This document shows, piece after piece, positions 43,603 to 50,974 of a stretch of DNA of 64,000 nucleotides. The notes beneath the pieces were generated by a model. That model saw only the letters and a list, made by a program, of their open reading frames with translations. It ran no database searches and was not told the DNA's origin. The translations under genes were made by a program, and so were the position numbers. Within the stretch, counting starts at the first letter, position 1; every line of letters begins with the position of its first letter. The DNA is from Candidatus Dormiibacterota bacterium (GTDB taxonomy: Bacteria > Chloroflexota > Dormibacteria > Dormibacterales > Dormibacteraceae), in the NCBI GenBank assembly GCA_024280995.1, contig JAMXLM010000023.1, forward strand, positions 78,319 through 142,318, given 5' to 3'.

Positions 43603-44238
43603 TTGGCCGGCACCTTGACCACCACGATCGGAGTGATCTCCGACACCCACTGCCCCGAGTTCATCGAGCGCTTGCCGGAGCAGGTCTTCACAGCCCTCGG
43701 CGGAGTCCAGCTGATCCTCCACGCGGGCGACGTCACAGGCCCCCCGACGCTCGAGGACCTGGCCCGCATCGCCCCGGTCGAGGCCGTGCGGGGCGATCAC
43801 GACGGCTCGCTCGGCGAGCTGCCGGCGGTGCGCGAGCTGACCGTCGACGGGCGGCGAATCGTCGTCGTGCACGGCCAGCGGTCGCGCTGGGTCGAGGAGC
43901 CGCAGACGCTGCTGTGGACCCTCAGCCTGGGCTTCTTCCGGCCTCATCGAGACCTGCCGCGCAGCCTTCGCCGCCGGTTCCCGGACGCCGACGTCATCGT
44001 CTACGGGCACACACACCGCGCGGACGCACGCACGATCGACGGGACTCTGCTCTTCAATCCCGGCGCCGTGCACCAGTGGAACGGCGCGACGGCGGCGCGG
44101 CGCCTGGGGCAGAAGCCAGGCTGGTTCGAGTGGTGCTGGCTCCAGGTCGCGCGGCACATGCGACGGTCCGAGCCGCCAACGGTCGGCCTCCTGGTCTTCG
44201 ACGAGGCACGAGTCGTGCCCCGGATCGTCGGCCTGTAA
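43603..44238 (+). CDS. YfcE/MJ0936-type metallophosphoesterase
   Basis: The 211-aa protein has all five blocks: GVISDTHCP, LHAGDV, VRGDHDGS (Asp-His-Asp in place of the usual GNCD), VVHGQR and VYGHTHRAD, plus NPGAV. TTG 43603 is the first start; TTG 43618 is an equal alternative. It is followed by the GNAT gene 11 nt later. Confidence 0.88.
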   Translation: MAGTLTTTIGVISDTHCPEFIERLPEQVFTALGGVQLILHAGDVTGPPTLEDLARIAPVEAVRGDHDGSLGELPAVRELTVDGRRIVVVHGQRSRWVEEPQTLLWTLSLGFFRPHRDLPRSLRRRFPDADVIVYGHTHRADARTIDGTLLFNPGAVHQWNGATAARRLGQKPGWFEWCWLQVARHMRRSEPPTVGLLVFDEARVVPRIVGL

Positions 44239-44249
44239 GGTCTTTGGAC

Positions 44250-45218
44250 ATGTCTGTGACATACAGGGCCGCCGGCCTTGACGATGCCGCGCTCGCCTCG
44301 GACCTGATGACGGCCGCGTACCCGACGATGGTCCACGACCCGGTGATCCTTCGCTATCGGTGGGAGCACACTCGTAAGGGCTACGACGGGGGGCGCTTCA
44401 TCGCCGAGCGCGAACAAAGGCCGATCGCGTTCCTCGCCTGGTTTCACGGGCCATGGGAGCAGCTGCCAGACCGTCACTGCGAGGTCGAGCTGTGGCTGGA
44501 CCGCGCGCATCTCGATGCCGGCCTGCTCGAGGAGATGTGGACATGGATCGGCGATGCCGGCGTCGCGCAGGGCGCGGGACTGCTGCTCGCCTTCTGCGCC
44601 GAGGACGAGCCGGAGATGCTGGAAGCCCTGGCGGCGCTCGGGTATCGGCGCGAGCGGGCGGAAAGAGTGTGGGAGCTGGACCTCGTAGAACACGGTGCGC
44701 GGCTGTTGAACGAGGCCGCTGACGCGCGCCGGCGAATGGAGGGCGACGGCGTCCATCTGATCACGGTCGCCGACTGGGACGACCCCTCGAAGTACCGCAA
44801 GCTCTACGAGCTGAACGAGCGGACCATCCAGGACGTGCCGCACAGCGTTCCGATCGTCACCGAGGCGTTCGAGGACTTCAAGAACCGAACCAGGGCGCCC
44901 GACCGCCGCGACGACCGCTGGTGGATTGGGGTCAAGGGCGACGAGGTGATCGCCATGAGCTACCTCAAGTTCCCGCCGGTGCGCGGAACTGTCTGGACGG
45001 GGTTCACCTGCGCGGCCCGCGAGCACCGGGGGCGCGGGATCGCCCGCGCAACCAAGCTTCAGAGCCTGGCGCAGGCGGTCGATCTCGGCATACCGTCAGT
45101 CCGCACCGACAACGACTCCGAGAACGCGCCCATGCTGCACATCAACGAGGCACTCGGCTACGTGCGCCGGCCAGGTTGGGTCGAGCACCACAAGCGGGTA
45201 AGTAAAACCGGTGCCTAA
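44250..45218 (+). CDS. Tandem GNAT-family N-acetyltransferase
   Basis: 322 aa with two GNAT-like halves. The C-terminal half is catalytic: [35 protein letters not shown] (acetyl-CoA loop), [18 protein letters not shown]. The N-terminal half is degenerate. This two-domain layout resembles mycothiol synthase-like acetyltransferases, but no substrate can be assigned. The 3' end overlaps the DnaJ-like gene by 8 nt. Confidence 0.85.
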   Translation: MSVTYRAAGLDDAALASDLMTAAYPTMVHDPVILRYRWEHTRKGYDGGRFIAEREQRPIAFLAWFHGPWEQLPDRHCEVELWLDRAHLDAGLLEEMWTWIGDAGVAQGAGLLLAFCAEDEPEMLEALAALGYRRERAERVWELDLVEHGARLLNEAADARRRMEGDGVHLITVADWDDPSKYRKLYELNERTIQDVPHSVPIVTEAFEDFKNRTRAPDRRDDRWWIGVKGDEVIAMSYLKFPPVRGTVWTGFTCAAREHRGRGIARATKLQSLAQAVDLGIPSVRTDNDSENAPMLHINEALGYVRRPGWVEHHKRVSKTGA

Positions 45219-46089
45219 GACCAAGGACTACTACGAAGTGCTCGGCGTGCCGCGGACGGCATCGCAGAAGGACATCTCGGCCGCCTTCCGCAAGCTGGCG
45301 CGCAAGCATCACCCGGACCTGAACGCGGGCGACAAGCAGGCCGAGGCCAGGTTCAAAGAGCTGTCGGAGGCGCATGAAGTGCTCTCCGATGCGAAGAAGC
45401 GAAAGCTGTACGACGAGTTCGGCGAGAACTGGGCGTCCGCCCAGGCTGCGGGCGTCGAGCCTGGACAGGGCGGCCCGCGCGTGCCCAGGGGCGCCGGCGG
45501 CCCGCGCGTCGAGTACCGGACCGTCACGCCCGACGACATGGAAGACCTCTTCGGGGAAGGCGGCGGGTTCGGCGACATCTTCGGATCCATCTTCGGCAAC
45601 GCCACGCGGGCTCGCGCCCGGCAGCAGGCGATCGACGTCGAAGCGCCGATCACCGTCAGCCTTGCCGAGGCCTACAAGGGCACCAGCCGCACCGTCGAGC
45701 TACCAGGTGGACGGCGGGTCGAGGTGAAAGTCCCGGCCGGCGTGAAGGAAGGCACCGTGCTGCGTGTTCCCGGCCTGCGCGCCACGGTGCAGGTCGCGCC
45801 AGACCCCGTCTTCACCCGCGACGGCCACGACGTGCGCGTCGCGGTGCCTGTGCCGCTGCACGTGGCGCTGAGCGGCGGCGAGGTGGCCGCACCGACCCTG
45901 AAAGGCGGGCAGGTGAAGTTCAACGTCCCCCCCGAGACACAGAACGGGACCAAGATCCGGCTTCGCGGATTGGGCATGCCCGACCCGAGGGGCGGAGCGA
46001 CGGGGGACATGTACGCCGAGGTGCGCGTCCAGCTGCCCGTGCCGATGGACGAGCGGACGCGCAAGTGGGCGTCAGAGCAACCGACCTGA
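45211..46089 (+). CDS. DnaJ/CbpA-type co-chaperone
   Basis: 292 aa: J domain ([21 protein letters not shown] ... HPD at 34-36 ... YDEFG), Gly/Phe-containing linker with [14 protein letters not shown], then two DnaJ C-terminal beta domains ([20 protein letters not shown], ... [27 protein letters not shown]). The CxxCxGxG zinc domain is absent, as in CbpA. It stimulates DnaK ATPase. GTG start. Confidence 0.93.
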   Translation: MPKTKDYYEVLGVPRTASQKDISAAFRKLARKHHPDLNAGDKQAEARFKELSEAHEVLSDAKKRKLYDEFGENWASAQAAGVEPGQGGPRVPRGAGGPRVEYRTVTPDDMEDLFGEGGGFGDIFGSIFGNATRARARQQAIDVEAPITVSLAEAYKGTSRTVELPGGRRVEVKVPAGVKEGTVLRVPGLRATVQVAPDPVFTRDGHDVRVAVPVPLHVALSGGEVAAPTLKGGQVKFNVPPETQNGTKIRLRGLGMPDPRGGATGDMYAEVRVQLPVPMDERTRKWASEQPT

Positions 46090-47624
46090 GCGCCGAGGTC
46101 AGCAGGCGACTGCTGCTGCCGCTCGTCTTCATCGCCGGCATGGCGTCGCTCGGCGTCGAGTTCGGCGCGTCGCGACTCCTCGCGCCGTATTTCGGCACCA
46201 GCCTCTACGTGTGGGGCGTGCTCATCGGCCTGATCCTGATCTACCTCTCGGCCGGCTACGTCATCGGTGGCCGCCTCGCCGACAGGCGGCCGCGCGAGGA
46301 GGTGCTGTACCAGATCACCGCGTGGGCCGGATTGTGGATCGGGCTCATCCCGCTGGTCAGCTATCCGATCCTGCTCGCGTCGCAGCAGGGCTTCAAGGCG
46401 CTGAGCGTCGGGCTCGTCGCGGGCACGCTTTTCGCGGTCGTGATCCTTTTCGCCGCCCCGGTGATCCTCCTCGGCTGCGTCAGCCCGTTCGCGATCCGGC
46501 TCCTGCTCCGCAACGTCGAGACGGGAGGCAATACCGCCGGCCGCGTGTACGCGCTGTCGACCGCGGGGAGCATCCTCGGCACGTTCCTGCCGGTCTTCTG
46601 GTTCATCCCCACGTTCGGCACGCGACCCACGCTCATGGGCTTCGGGCTGGTCCTGGTCGCGATCTCCGGCGTCGCGCTGTGGCCGTGGCCGCGACGCAGG
46701 TTCTACGCCGCGTTCGCGGCGGCGGTCCTCATCGCCTGGATCTTTCTGCCCTCGGGCATCAAGCCGCCACAGGTCGGAAAGCTGCTCTACGAGAAGGACT
46801 CGGCCTACGGGTACATCCAGGTCGTGCAAGACGGTTCGAGGACCGAGCTCATCCTCAACGAAGGCGAGGCGATCCACTCGATCTACGACCCCAACGACCT
46901 GCTTACGGGCGGTCCGTGGGACTACATGCTCGTGGCCAACGCCTTCCGCCCGGCCCAACCGGTCGAGGTGCAGCCCAAGGACGTCGCGATCCTCGGCCTC
47001 GCGGGGGGTACCGCGGCGCGCCAGTACGTCGCTGCGTACGGCGGCAACGTTCAGGTCACCGGGGTCGAGATCGACCCGGACATCATCGACGTCGCCCATC
47101 GTTACTTCCACCTCGACGAGCCCAACGTGCACCCGGTCAGCGCCGACGCGCGCTACTGGATCGACACGACGAGCTCGAAGTACGACGTGATCGTCATGGA
47201 CGCCTATCGCCAGCCGTACATCCCGTTTCATCTCACGACGAAGGAGTTCTTCAGCTCGGTGCGTGACCACCTTCGCCCGGGTGGCGTCGCCGTGGTCAAC
47301 GCCGGCCGAACGGCGACCGACTACCGGCTGGTCGATGCGCTTGCGAGCACGATGGCGGCCGTCTACTCGACGGTCTTCCTCGTCGACGTGCCGCAGTTCA
47401 GCAACACGCTGATTTACGGAACCACCGAACCCGTCACGGTGCAGGACGTCGAGCACAACCTTGGGCTGCTGAGCGAACCGCTTGCCCAGGAGGTGGCGGC
47501 AAGCGCCCTCAGCGATGGGCGGCTACGTGTCTCGCCGTATCACGACCAGGTGTTCACGGACGACCTCGCGCCGGTGGAGCGCCTGATCGACGCGATCATC
47601 TTCAGCTACGTCACCGGCGGTTAG
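46065..47624 (+). CDS. Membrane-fused spermidine-synthase-like protein
   Basis: 519 aa. About seven membrane helices (residues 12-230) are followed by an aminopropyltransferase-type Rossmann domain: [57 protein letters not shown]. The Asp-Ala of the spermidine synthase active loop is present (MDAYRQ). The GTG start overlaps the end of the DnaJ-like gene by 25 nt. Whether it makes a polyamine or only binds decarboxylated SAM-like ligands is open. Confidence 0.85.
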   Translation: MGVRATDLSAEVSRRLLLPLVFIAGMASLGVEFGASRLLAPYFGTSLYVWGVLIGLILIYLSAGYVIGGRLADRRPREEVLYQITAWAGLWIGLIPLVSYPILLASQQGFKALSVGLVAGTLFAVVILFAAPVILLGCVSPFAIRLLLRNVETGGNTAGRVYALSTAGSILGTFLPVFWFIPTFGTRPTLMGFGLVLVAISGVALWPWPRRRFYAAFAAAVLIAWIFLPSGIKPPQVGKLLYEKDSAYGYIQVVQDGSRTELILNEGEAIHSIYDPNDLLTGGPWDYMLVANAFRPAQPVEVQPKDVAILGLAGGTAARQYVAAYGGNVQVTGVEIDPDIIDVAHRYFHLDEPNVHPVSADARYWIDTTSSKYDVIVMDAYRQPYIPFHLTTKEFFSSVRDHLRPGGVAVVNAGRTATDYRLVDALASTMAAVYSTVFLVDVPQFSNTLIYGTTEPVTVQDVEHNLGLLSEPLAQEVAASALSDGRLRVSPYHDQVFTDDLAPVERLIDAIIFSYVTGG

Positions 47625-47645
47625 CCGATCCCTCAGTACTGGTCA

Positions 47646-47668
47646 CCCTCCCCATTTCATGGGGAGGG
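47646..47668. repeat. REP-like palindrome
   Basis: Perfect 10-bp inverted repeat (CCCTCCCCAT / ATGGGGAGGG) with loop TTC, followed by CTGGGGTGGGGA. Related CCCC/GGGG palindromes occur at 48882-48902 and 56074-56091, all at gene ends. The stop codon of the thioesterase gene lies inside it. Confidence 0.65.
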
Positions 47669-48127
47669 CTGGGGTGGGGAGAGCGCACCCTGAACGACTT
47701 CCCCCGCGAGCGACTGCTCGGAGGATAGGCACAAGAGCCGCACCCGCCCGGTAGCAACCACGCGATCGTCTTCATCCAGGACCTGCGCCTGCCACACCTG
47801 CGTCTGACGACCTCGCGTGATCGGGGTCGCCACCGCGTGAAGCTTCGCTCCCGCGCGCACGGCCCGGATGAAGCTCGTGTTGTTCTCGAGGCCGACGACG
47901 TGCTGCCCACGCTCACGCGCGAACAGGTAGGCGCCCATCGACGTGAGGGTCTCGATGATCCCGCAGTGCACGCCGCCGTGGACGATGCCGTAACCCTGCA
48001 GGTGTTGATGGTCGACGGTGAGCTCGCAGCGCACCTCGTCCCTGGTCGCGTAGGTGATGGTCATGCCCATCGCAGACACCCAGCCTTCGGGGATCGTGTT
48101 CAGCTGCGTCGAAAAGTCCTCGGCCAC
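47657..48127 (-). CDS. PaaI-type hot-dog thioesterase
   Basis: 156 aa. MGMTITYATRDEVRCEL and the motif HLQGYGIVHGGVHCGIIETLTSMGA (catalytic His-Gly-Gly and Glu/Asp region) identify a PaaI/YbgC-like acyl-CoA thioesterase. The last about 10 residues (LSPPQPSP) are encoded by the REP-like palindrome, so the original C-terminus was probably shorter. Confidence 0.88.
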   Translation of the reverse strand: MAEDFSTQLNTIPEGWVSAMGMTITYATRDEVRCELTVDHQHLQGYGIVHGGVHCGIIETLTSMGAYLFARERGQHVVGLENNTSFIRAVRAGAKLHAVATPITRGRQTQVWQAQVLDEDDRVVATGRVRLLCLSSEQSLAGEVVQGALSPPQPSP

Positions 48128-48147
48128 GAGAGGGAATCGTAGTCAAG

Positions 48148-48182
48148 AAAAAAAGTAAGGGCCGAGAGGACCCGGCCCTTAC
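48148..48182 (-). terminator. Strong intrinsic terminator
   Basis: Perfect 10-bp stem (GTAAGGGCCG 48155-48164 with CGGCCCTTAC 48173-48182, 8-nt loop) followed on the minus strand by seven U (48154-48148). No protein gene ends here on the minus strand; the transcript ended must be the non-coding region 48183-48365. Confidence 0.85.
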
Positions 48183-48365
48183 ATGTCTACGTTCGCAGTG
48201 CTACCGCCTCCGACTCCAGGAGCCGGACTACGGATTGGAAGCCCTAGAGGCTAGAAGCTGCCTTCCTCCCGAGCTCCCGGCTGGCAAACGAGGCGGCTGG
48301 CACCACGACTCGGTATATCCAAAGCTCCGCCTCACCTCCTTGCCCTACGGGCGTTGAACTTCGAA
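48148..48365 (-). ncRNA. Candidate structured non-coding RNA (about 200 nt)
   Basis: This minus-strand region has no credible ORF (the best, a TTG frame after GGAGGTGA, is 23 codons) but ends in a strong terminator and is full of pairing segments. On the minus strand, in order: GCCC-GTA-GGGC; GAGGCGG paired 33 nt later with CCGCCTC; CCGGGAGCTCGG; GGAAG paired with CTTCC around a CTAG-CCT-CTAG loop; CCGGCTC-CTG-GAGTCGG; then the terminator. It could belong to a known class (the look recalls the raiA-motif RNAs, but I cannot verify this) or be new. Confidence 0.6.
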
Positions 48366-48380
48366 CGAAATAGTACCGAA

Positions 48381-48386
48381 TAGACT
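48381..48386 (+). promoter_or_regulatory. -10 box (TAGACT) for the LOG-like gene
   Basis: TAGACT, 8 nt, GTG 48395. It decides the start at 48395 over the TTG at 48386, which is part of the box. The same hexamer precedes the tRNA gene at 63790. Confidence 0.5.
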
Positions 48387-48394
48387 TGTCCGTC

Positions 48395-48844
48395 GTGCCT
48401 CGTCGCTATGTCGCCGTGTGTGGAGCAAGCGAGGCGACGCCGTCGCAGCTCGACGCGGCACGCGAGGTGGGGAGGCTGCTCGCAAGAGGCGGGGCCATCG
48501 TGGTCAACGGCGGCTACGCCGGCGTTTCCGGCGCCGCGAGCGAGGGCGCGGCCGACGAAGGCGGGACCGTGATCGGGATTCTTTCCGAGCAAGACCGGGA
48601 GGGGGCCAACCCTTATCTGACGATCTCGCTCCCAACCGGACTCGGTCAGGCACGCAACCTGGTCATAGTCACCGCGGCCGACAGCGTGATCGCAATCGGG
48701 GCCGGTTGGGGCACGCTCAGCGAGATCGCGCTCGCGCGCCGGCTGGACCGGCCGGTGTTCGCGCTCGACACGTGGGAGGTGAAGGGTCTGGAGGTCGTAA
48801 ATACTCCTGCGGAGGCGGTGCAGCGTGCGCTCGAAGCGAATTAA
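48395..48844 (+). CDS. LOG-like/TIGR00725-type nucleotide-binding protein
   Basis: 149 aa: YVAVCGASEATPSQLDAAREVG, VVNGGYAGVSGAASEGA, GILSEQDREGANPYLTISLPTGLGQARN and IAIGAGWGTLSEIALARRL. The GG-x-x-G and PGGxGT-like (here GAGWGTLSE) motifs are those of the lysine-decarboxylase-like (LOG) fold in its short TIGR00725 form. Known LOG relatives release cytokinin-like bases from nucleotides; the activity here is unproven. Confidence 0.82.
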   Translation: MPRRYVAVCGASEATPSQLDAAREVGRLLARGGAIVVNGGYAGVSGAASEGAADEGGTVIGILSEQDREGANPYLTISLPTGLGQARNLVIVTAADSVIAIGAGWGTLSEIALARRLDRPVFALDTWEVKGLEVVNTPAEAVQRALEAN

Positions 48845-48854
48845 GTCCCCATCC

Positions 48855-48902
48855 GGCCCGGTCGCTTCGCGACGGGGCCACCTTCCCCACAGAGTGGGGA
48901 AG
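48855..48902. repeat. Two adjacent palindromes before galT
   Basis: First hairpin: GGCCCGGTCGC / GCGACGGGGCC (48855-48865 and 48869-48879, one mismatch, loop TTC). Second: CTTCCCCAC / GTGGGGAAG (48882-48890 and 48894-48902, loop AGA). Neither has a U-tract. The second is related to the REP-like palindrome at 47646. The galT leader ORF starts 6 nt after it. Confidence 0.6.
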
Positions 48903-48908
48903 AGGGTC

Positions 48909-48959
48909 GTGCTGAAGCCTGACGGCCGCTACCTCATCTATTACGAGAGAGAAATCTGA
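48909..48959 (+). CDS. 16-codon leader ORF coupled to galT
   Basis: GTG at 48909 opens VLKPDGRYLIYYEREI, then TGA (48957-48959). AGAGGG precedes it. The sequence resembles the extreme N-terminus of long GalT proteins (family pattern: ...DGR-x-L-I-Y-Y/F-D...), which is normally joined to the SELRWDPL segment that opens the next ORF. The TGA overlaps the CTG of galT (CTGA). So this is either a detached N-terminal piece or a translational leader that delivers ribosomes to galT. Confidence 0.6.
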   Translation: MLKPDGRYLIYYEREI

Positions 48960-49864
48960 GCGAGCTGCGCTGGGATCCCCTCCTCGAAGAATGGGTCACG
49001 GTCGCGCCGTGGCGTCAAGACCGCACCTACCACCCTGACGCCGCCCACTGCCCGCTCTGTCCGACCAGGCCTGGCAAGCCCGAGACTGAGATCCCAGAGC
49101 CCGACTACCACATCGTCGTATTCGAGAATCGCTTCCCGTCGTACTCGGGCGACCAGGGCCGAGCCGAGGTCGTCTGCTACACGCCGGTCCACGACTCTTC
49201 GCTGGGAGAGCAATCGATCGATCACATCCTCGACCTCATCGCCGTGTGGCGCGATCGCACCGACGAGCTGTCGCGGCTGCCCAACGTGAAGTACGTGTAC
49301 GTCTTCGAAAATCGCGGCGAGGAGATCGGCGTCACACTCAGCCATCCGCACGGCCAGATCTACGCGTTTCCATTCGTCCCGCCGGTGCTGCAGCGCGAGC
49401 TGGCGGCTGAGGCGCGGCACAAGCGAAAGACGGGCCGCTGTCTCTACTGTGACCTGATCCAGCAGGAGCAAGCAGGCGTACGCAAGGTCCTCGGCGGCGA
49501 CCGTTGGATCGCCTTCGTGCCGGAGTTCGCGCGCTGGCCGTACGAGGTGCACCTCGCGCCAGTCGCACATCGCGGCGGCCTCCTCGACCTGGACGAACAA
49601 GACGACGAGTCATTCGCGGGCACGCTCAAGGAGCTGCTGCAGAAGTACGACCGCCTCTTCGACAAGCCCCTTCCTTATGTGATGGCGATGCACCAGCGCC
49701 CTCCGGGTCGCGGAAACGCCCAGCACCACTTCCACGTCGAGTTCTATCCACCGAACCGCACGAAGGACAAGCTGAAGTACCTCGCCGGGTCCGAGCTCGG
49801 CGCGGGGGCGTTCATCCTCGACGCTCGCGCCGAGGACACCGCCGCGGAGCTGCGTGCCCTCTAA
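48956..49864 (+). CDS. galT: Galactose-1-phosphate uridylyltransferase, apparent CTG start
   Basis: It exchanges UMP between UDP-glucose and galactose 1-phosphate (Leloir pathway). The 302-aa frame starts at CTG 48956: LSELRWDPLLEEWVTVA... The usual M-S-E-L-R-W N-terminus is matched. Zinc ligands CPLC and CLYC, the loop ENRGEEIGVTLSHPHGQIYAFP (active His-Pro-His), and FVPEFARWPYEVHLAP are present. No ATG/GTG/TTG lies in frame between the upstream stop and 49244, which is too late. It is followed by the structured element and galK. Confidence 0.88.
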   Translation: MSELRWDPLLEEWVTVAPWRQDRTYHPDAAHCPLCPTRPGKPETEIPEPDYHIVVFENRFPSYSGDQGRAEVVCYTPVHDSSLGEQSIDHILDLIAVWRDRTDELSRLPNVKYVYVFENRGEEIGVTLSHPHGQIYAFPFVPPVLQRELAAEARHKRKTGRCLYCDLIQQEQAGVRKVLGGDRWIAFVPEFARWPYEVHLAPVAHRGGLLDLDEQDDESFAGTLKELLQKYDRLFDKPLPYVMAMHQRPPGRGNAQHHFHVEFYPPNRTKDKLKYLAGSELGAGAFILDARAEDTAAELRAL

Positions 49865-49907
49865 CTCGGGCTCCCGCGGCCGAGGTTCCACGCCTCTTCG
49901 CGACCTA

Positions 49908-50046
49908 GGCGGCCGGGCGCCTGCGGCGCTGAAGCCCGTGTCAAGGGGCCCGGCGCGCGCTCGGTGCCCCCGCTATCCACGGGGCGGGGACCCCATAAGG
50001 TTTGCGCTCCTCGCCGCGCCACCCTTTCGTCGGCTCCGGCCGCCGA
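49908..50046 (+). ncRNA. Conserved structured intergenic element, copy B (upstream of galK)
   Basis: Second copy of the element at 12014-12154. The outer stem is perfect here (GGCGGCCGG with CCGGCCGCC). Where copies differ, pairing is kept: hairpin GCGC-CTGCG-GCGC here against GCGC-TAGC-GCGC in copy A; GGGGC/GCCCC here against GGGGGC/GCCCCC. Unpaired blocks TGAAGCC, GGGGACCCCA and TCCTC are conserved. It ends 31 nt before the galK GTG and has no promoter box after it, so it is probably in the galT-galK mRNA. Confidence 0.6.
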
Positions 50047-50077
50047 TGCCGCGAATCTGGCAGCGGAACCCGGCCTC

Positions 50078-50974
50078 GTGAGCCCGGTCTGGCATGGCAG
50101 GGCTCCGGGGCGCGTGAACCTCATCGGCGAGCACGTCGACTATCTCGGAGGCGTCGTCCTGCCGGCCGCGGTCGACCGGTTCACCGAGGTCACCGGACAT
50201 GAGGCTAAGGAGTGGTCGGTCGAAAGCAACGTGGGCGGCGGGCTCCATTACGTGCAGGCCGTCGGCGAAGAGCTGCATGCGTCGCCGCAGGCGGTGCGCG
50301 TGACGTCGGAAGTGCCGCCCGACGCCGGCATCAGCTCGTCGGCGGCGCTGCTGGTCGCGGTGGCCGCCGGCCTCGCACCGGACATGGACGGCATGAAGGC
50401 GGCGCTCGCCTGTCAGCGCGCGGAGCAGAAGGCGACCGGTGTGCAGGTCGGAGTGATGGACCAGTTCGCGTCAGCGCTGGGGAGGCGGGGCTGCGCGCTC
50501 CTCCTCGATTGCGCGACGCTGGAGTACCAGGTGGTTCCCTTTCCCGACGAGGTCGCGATCGCGGTCATCGACTCCGGCGAGCACCGCTCGCTCGCCGACA
50601 CTCCTTACAACCAGCGCCGTCGCGAGGCGGAGGCTCACGACTCGAAGCGGATGCGTCACGTCAACTCCGAGCTCGCGCGGGTGCACGAATTCGTGGACGC
50701 GCTTCAGGCGCGCGATTTCGAACGAATGGGTGAGCTGCTGAAAGAGTCGCACGTGAGCCTGCGCGACGACTTCGAGGTCTCGACCCCCAACGTCGATGCA
50801 ATAGTGGCGCGCGCCTGGAAGGCAGACGGCTGCTACGGGGCGCGAATCATGGGCGCGGGCTTTGGGGGCAGCATCCTCGCGCTCGTCGACGGCACGAAGA
50901 AGGAAAGCTTTGCGCGGGCGATCGGACGGCCGGCGCTTTTCTGCGCGACCGCGGACGGGGCGTACGCGTCATGA
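50078..50974 (+). CDS. galK: Galactokinase, short form
   Basis: GHMP kinase that phosphorylates galactose at C1. Motifs: GRAPGRVNLIGEHVDYLGG, PPDAGISSSAALLVAV (ATP loop), VGVMDQFASALG, MGAGFGGSILALVD. At 298 aa it is much shorter than the usual about 380, with a trimmed region between the first and second motifs. The GTG at 50078 gives a normal N-terminus; the frame opens earlier (49964) but runs through the structured element. The stop overlaps the GH2-like gene (ATGA). Confidence 0.88.
   Translation: MSPVWHGRAPGRVNLIGEHVDYLGGVVLPAAVDRFTEVTGHEAKEWSVESNVGGGLHYVQAVGEELHASPQAVRVTSEVPPDAGISSSAALLVAVAAGLAPDMDGMKAALACQRAEQKATGVQVGVMDQFASALGRRGCALLLDCATLEYQVVPFPDEVAIAVIDSGEHRSLADTPYNQRRREAEAHDSKRMRHVNSELARVHEFVDALQARDFERMGELLKESHVSLRDDFEVSTPNVDAIVARAWKADGCYGARIMGAGFGGSILALVDGTKKESFARAIGRPALFCATADGAYAS

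Noticed and set aside
45672..47456. 594-aa minus-strand ORF opposite the DnaJ-like and spermidine-synthase-like genes
   Set aside because: Antisense shadow; it spans two genes with clear domains and is itself low-complexity and charged.
48183..48330. Short minus-strand peptide after GGAGGTGA (TTG start, 23 codons)
   Set aside because: The ribosome-site match lies within a paired segment (GAGGCGG/CCGCCTC), and the peptide shows no pattern; RNA structure explains the region better.
48183..48340. SRP (4.5S) RNA on the minus strand
   Set aside because: GGGAGGAAGGCAGC resembles the SRP tetraloop-adjacent GGAAGGAAGCAGCC region, but the flanking symmetric helix-8 pairing and the GGTC...GACC context are missing.
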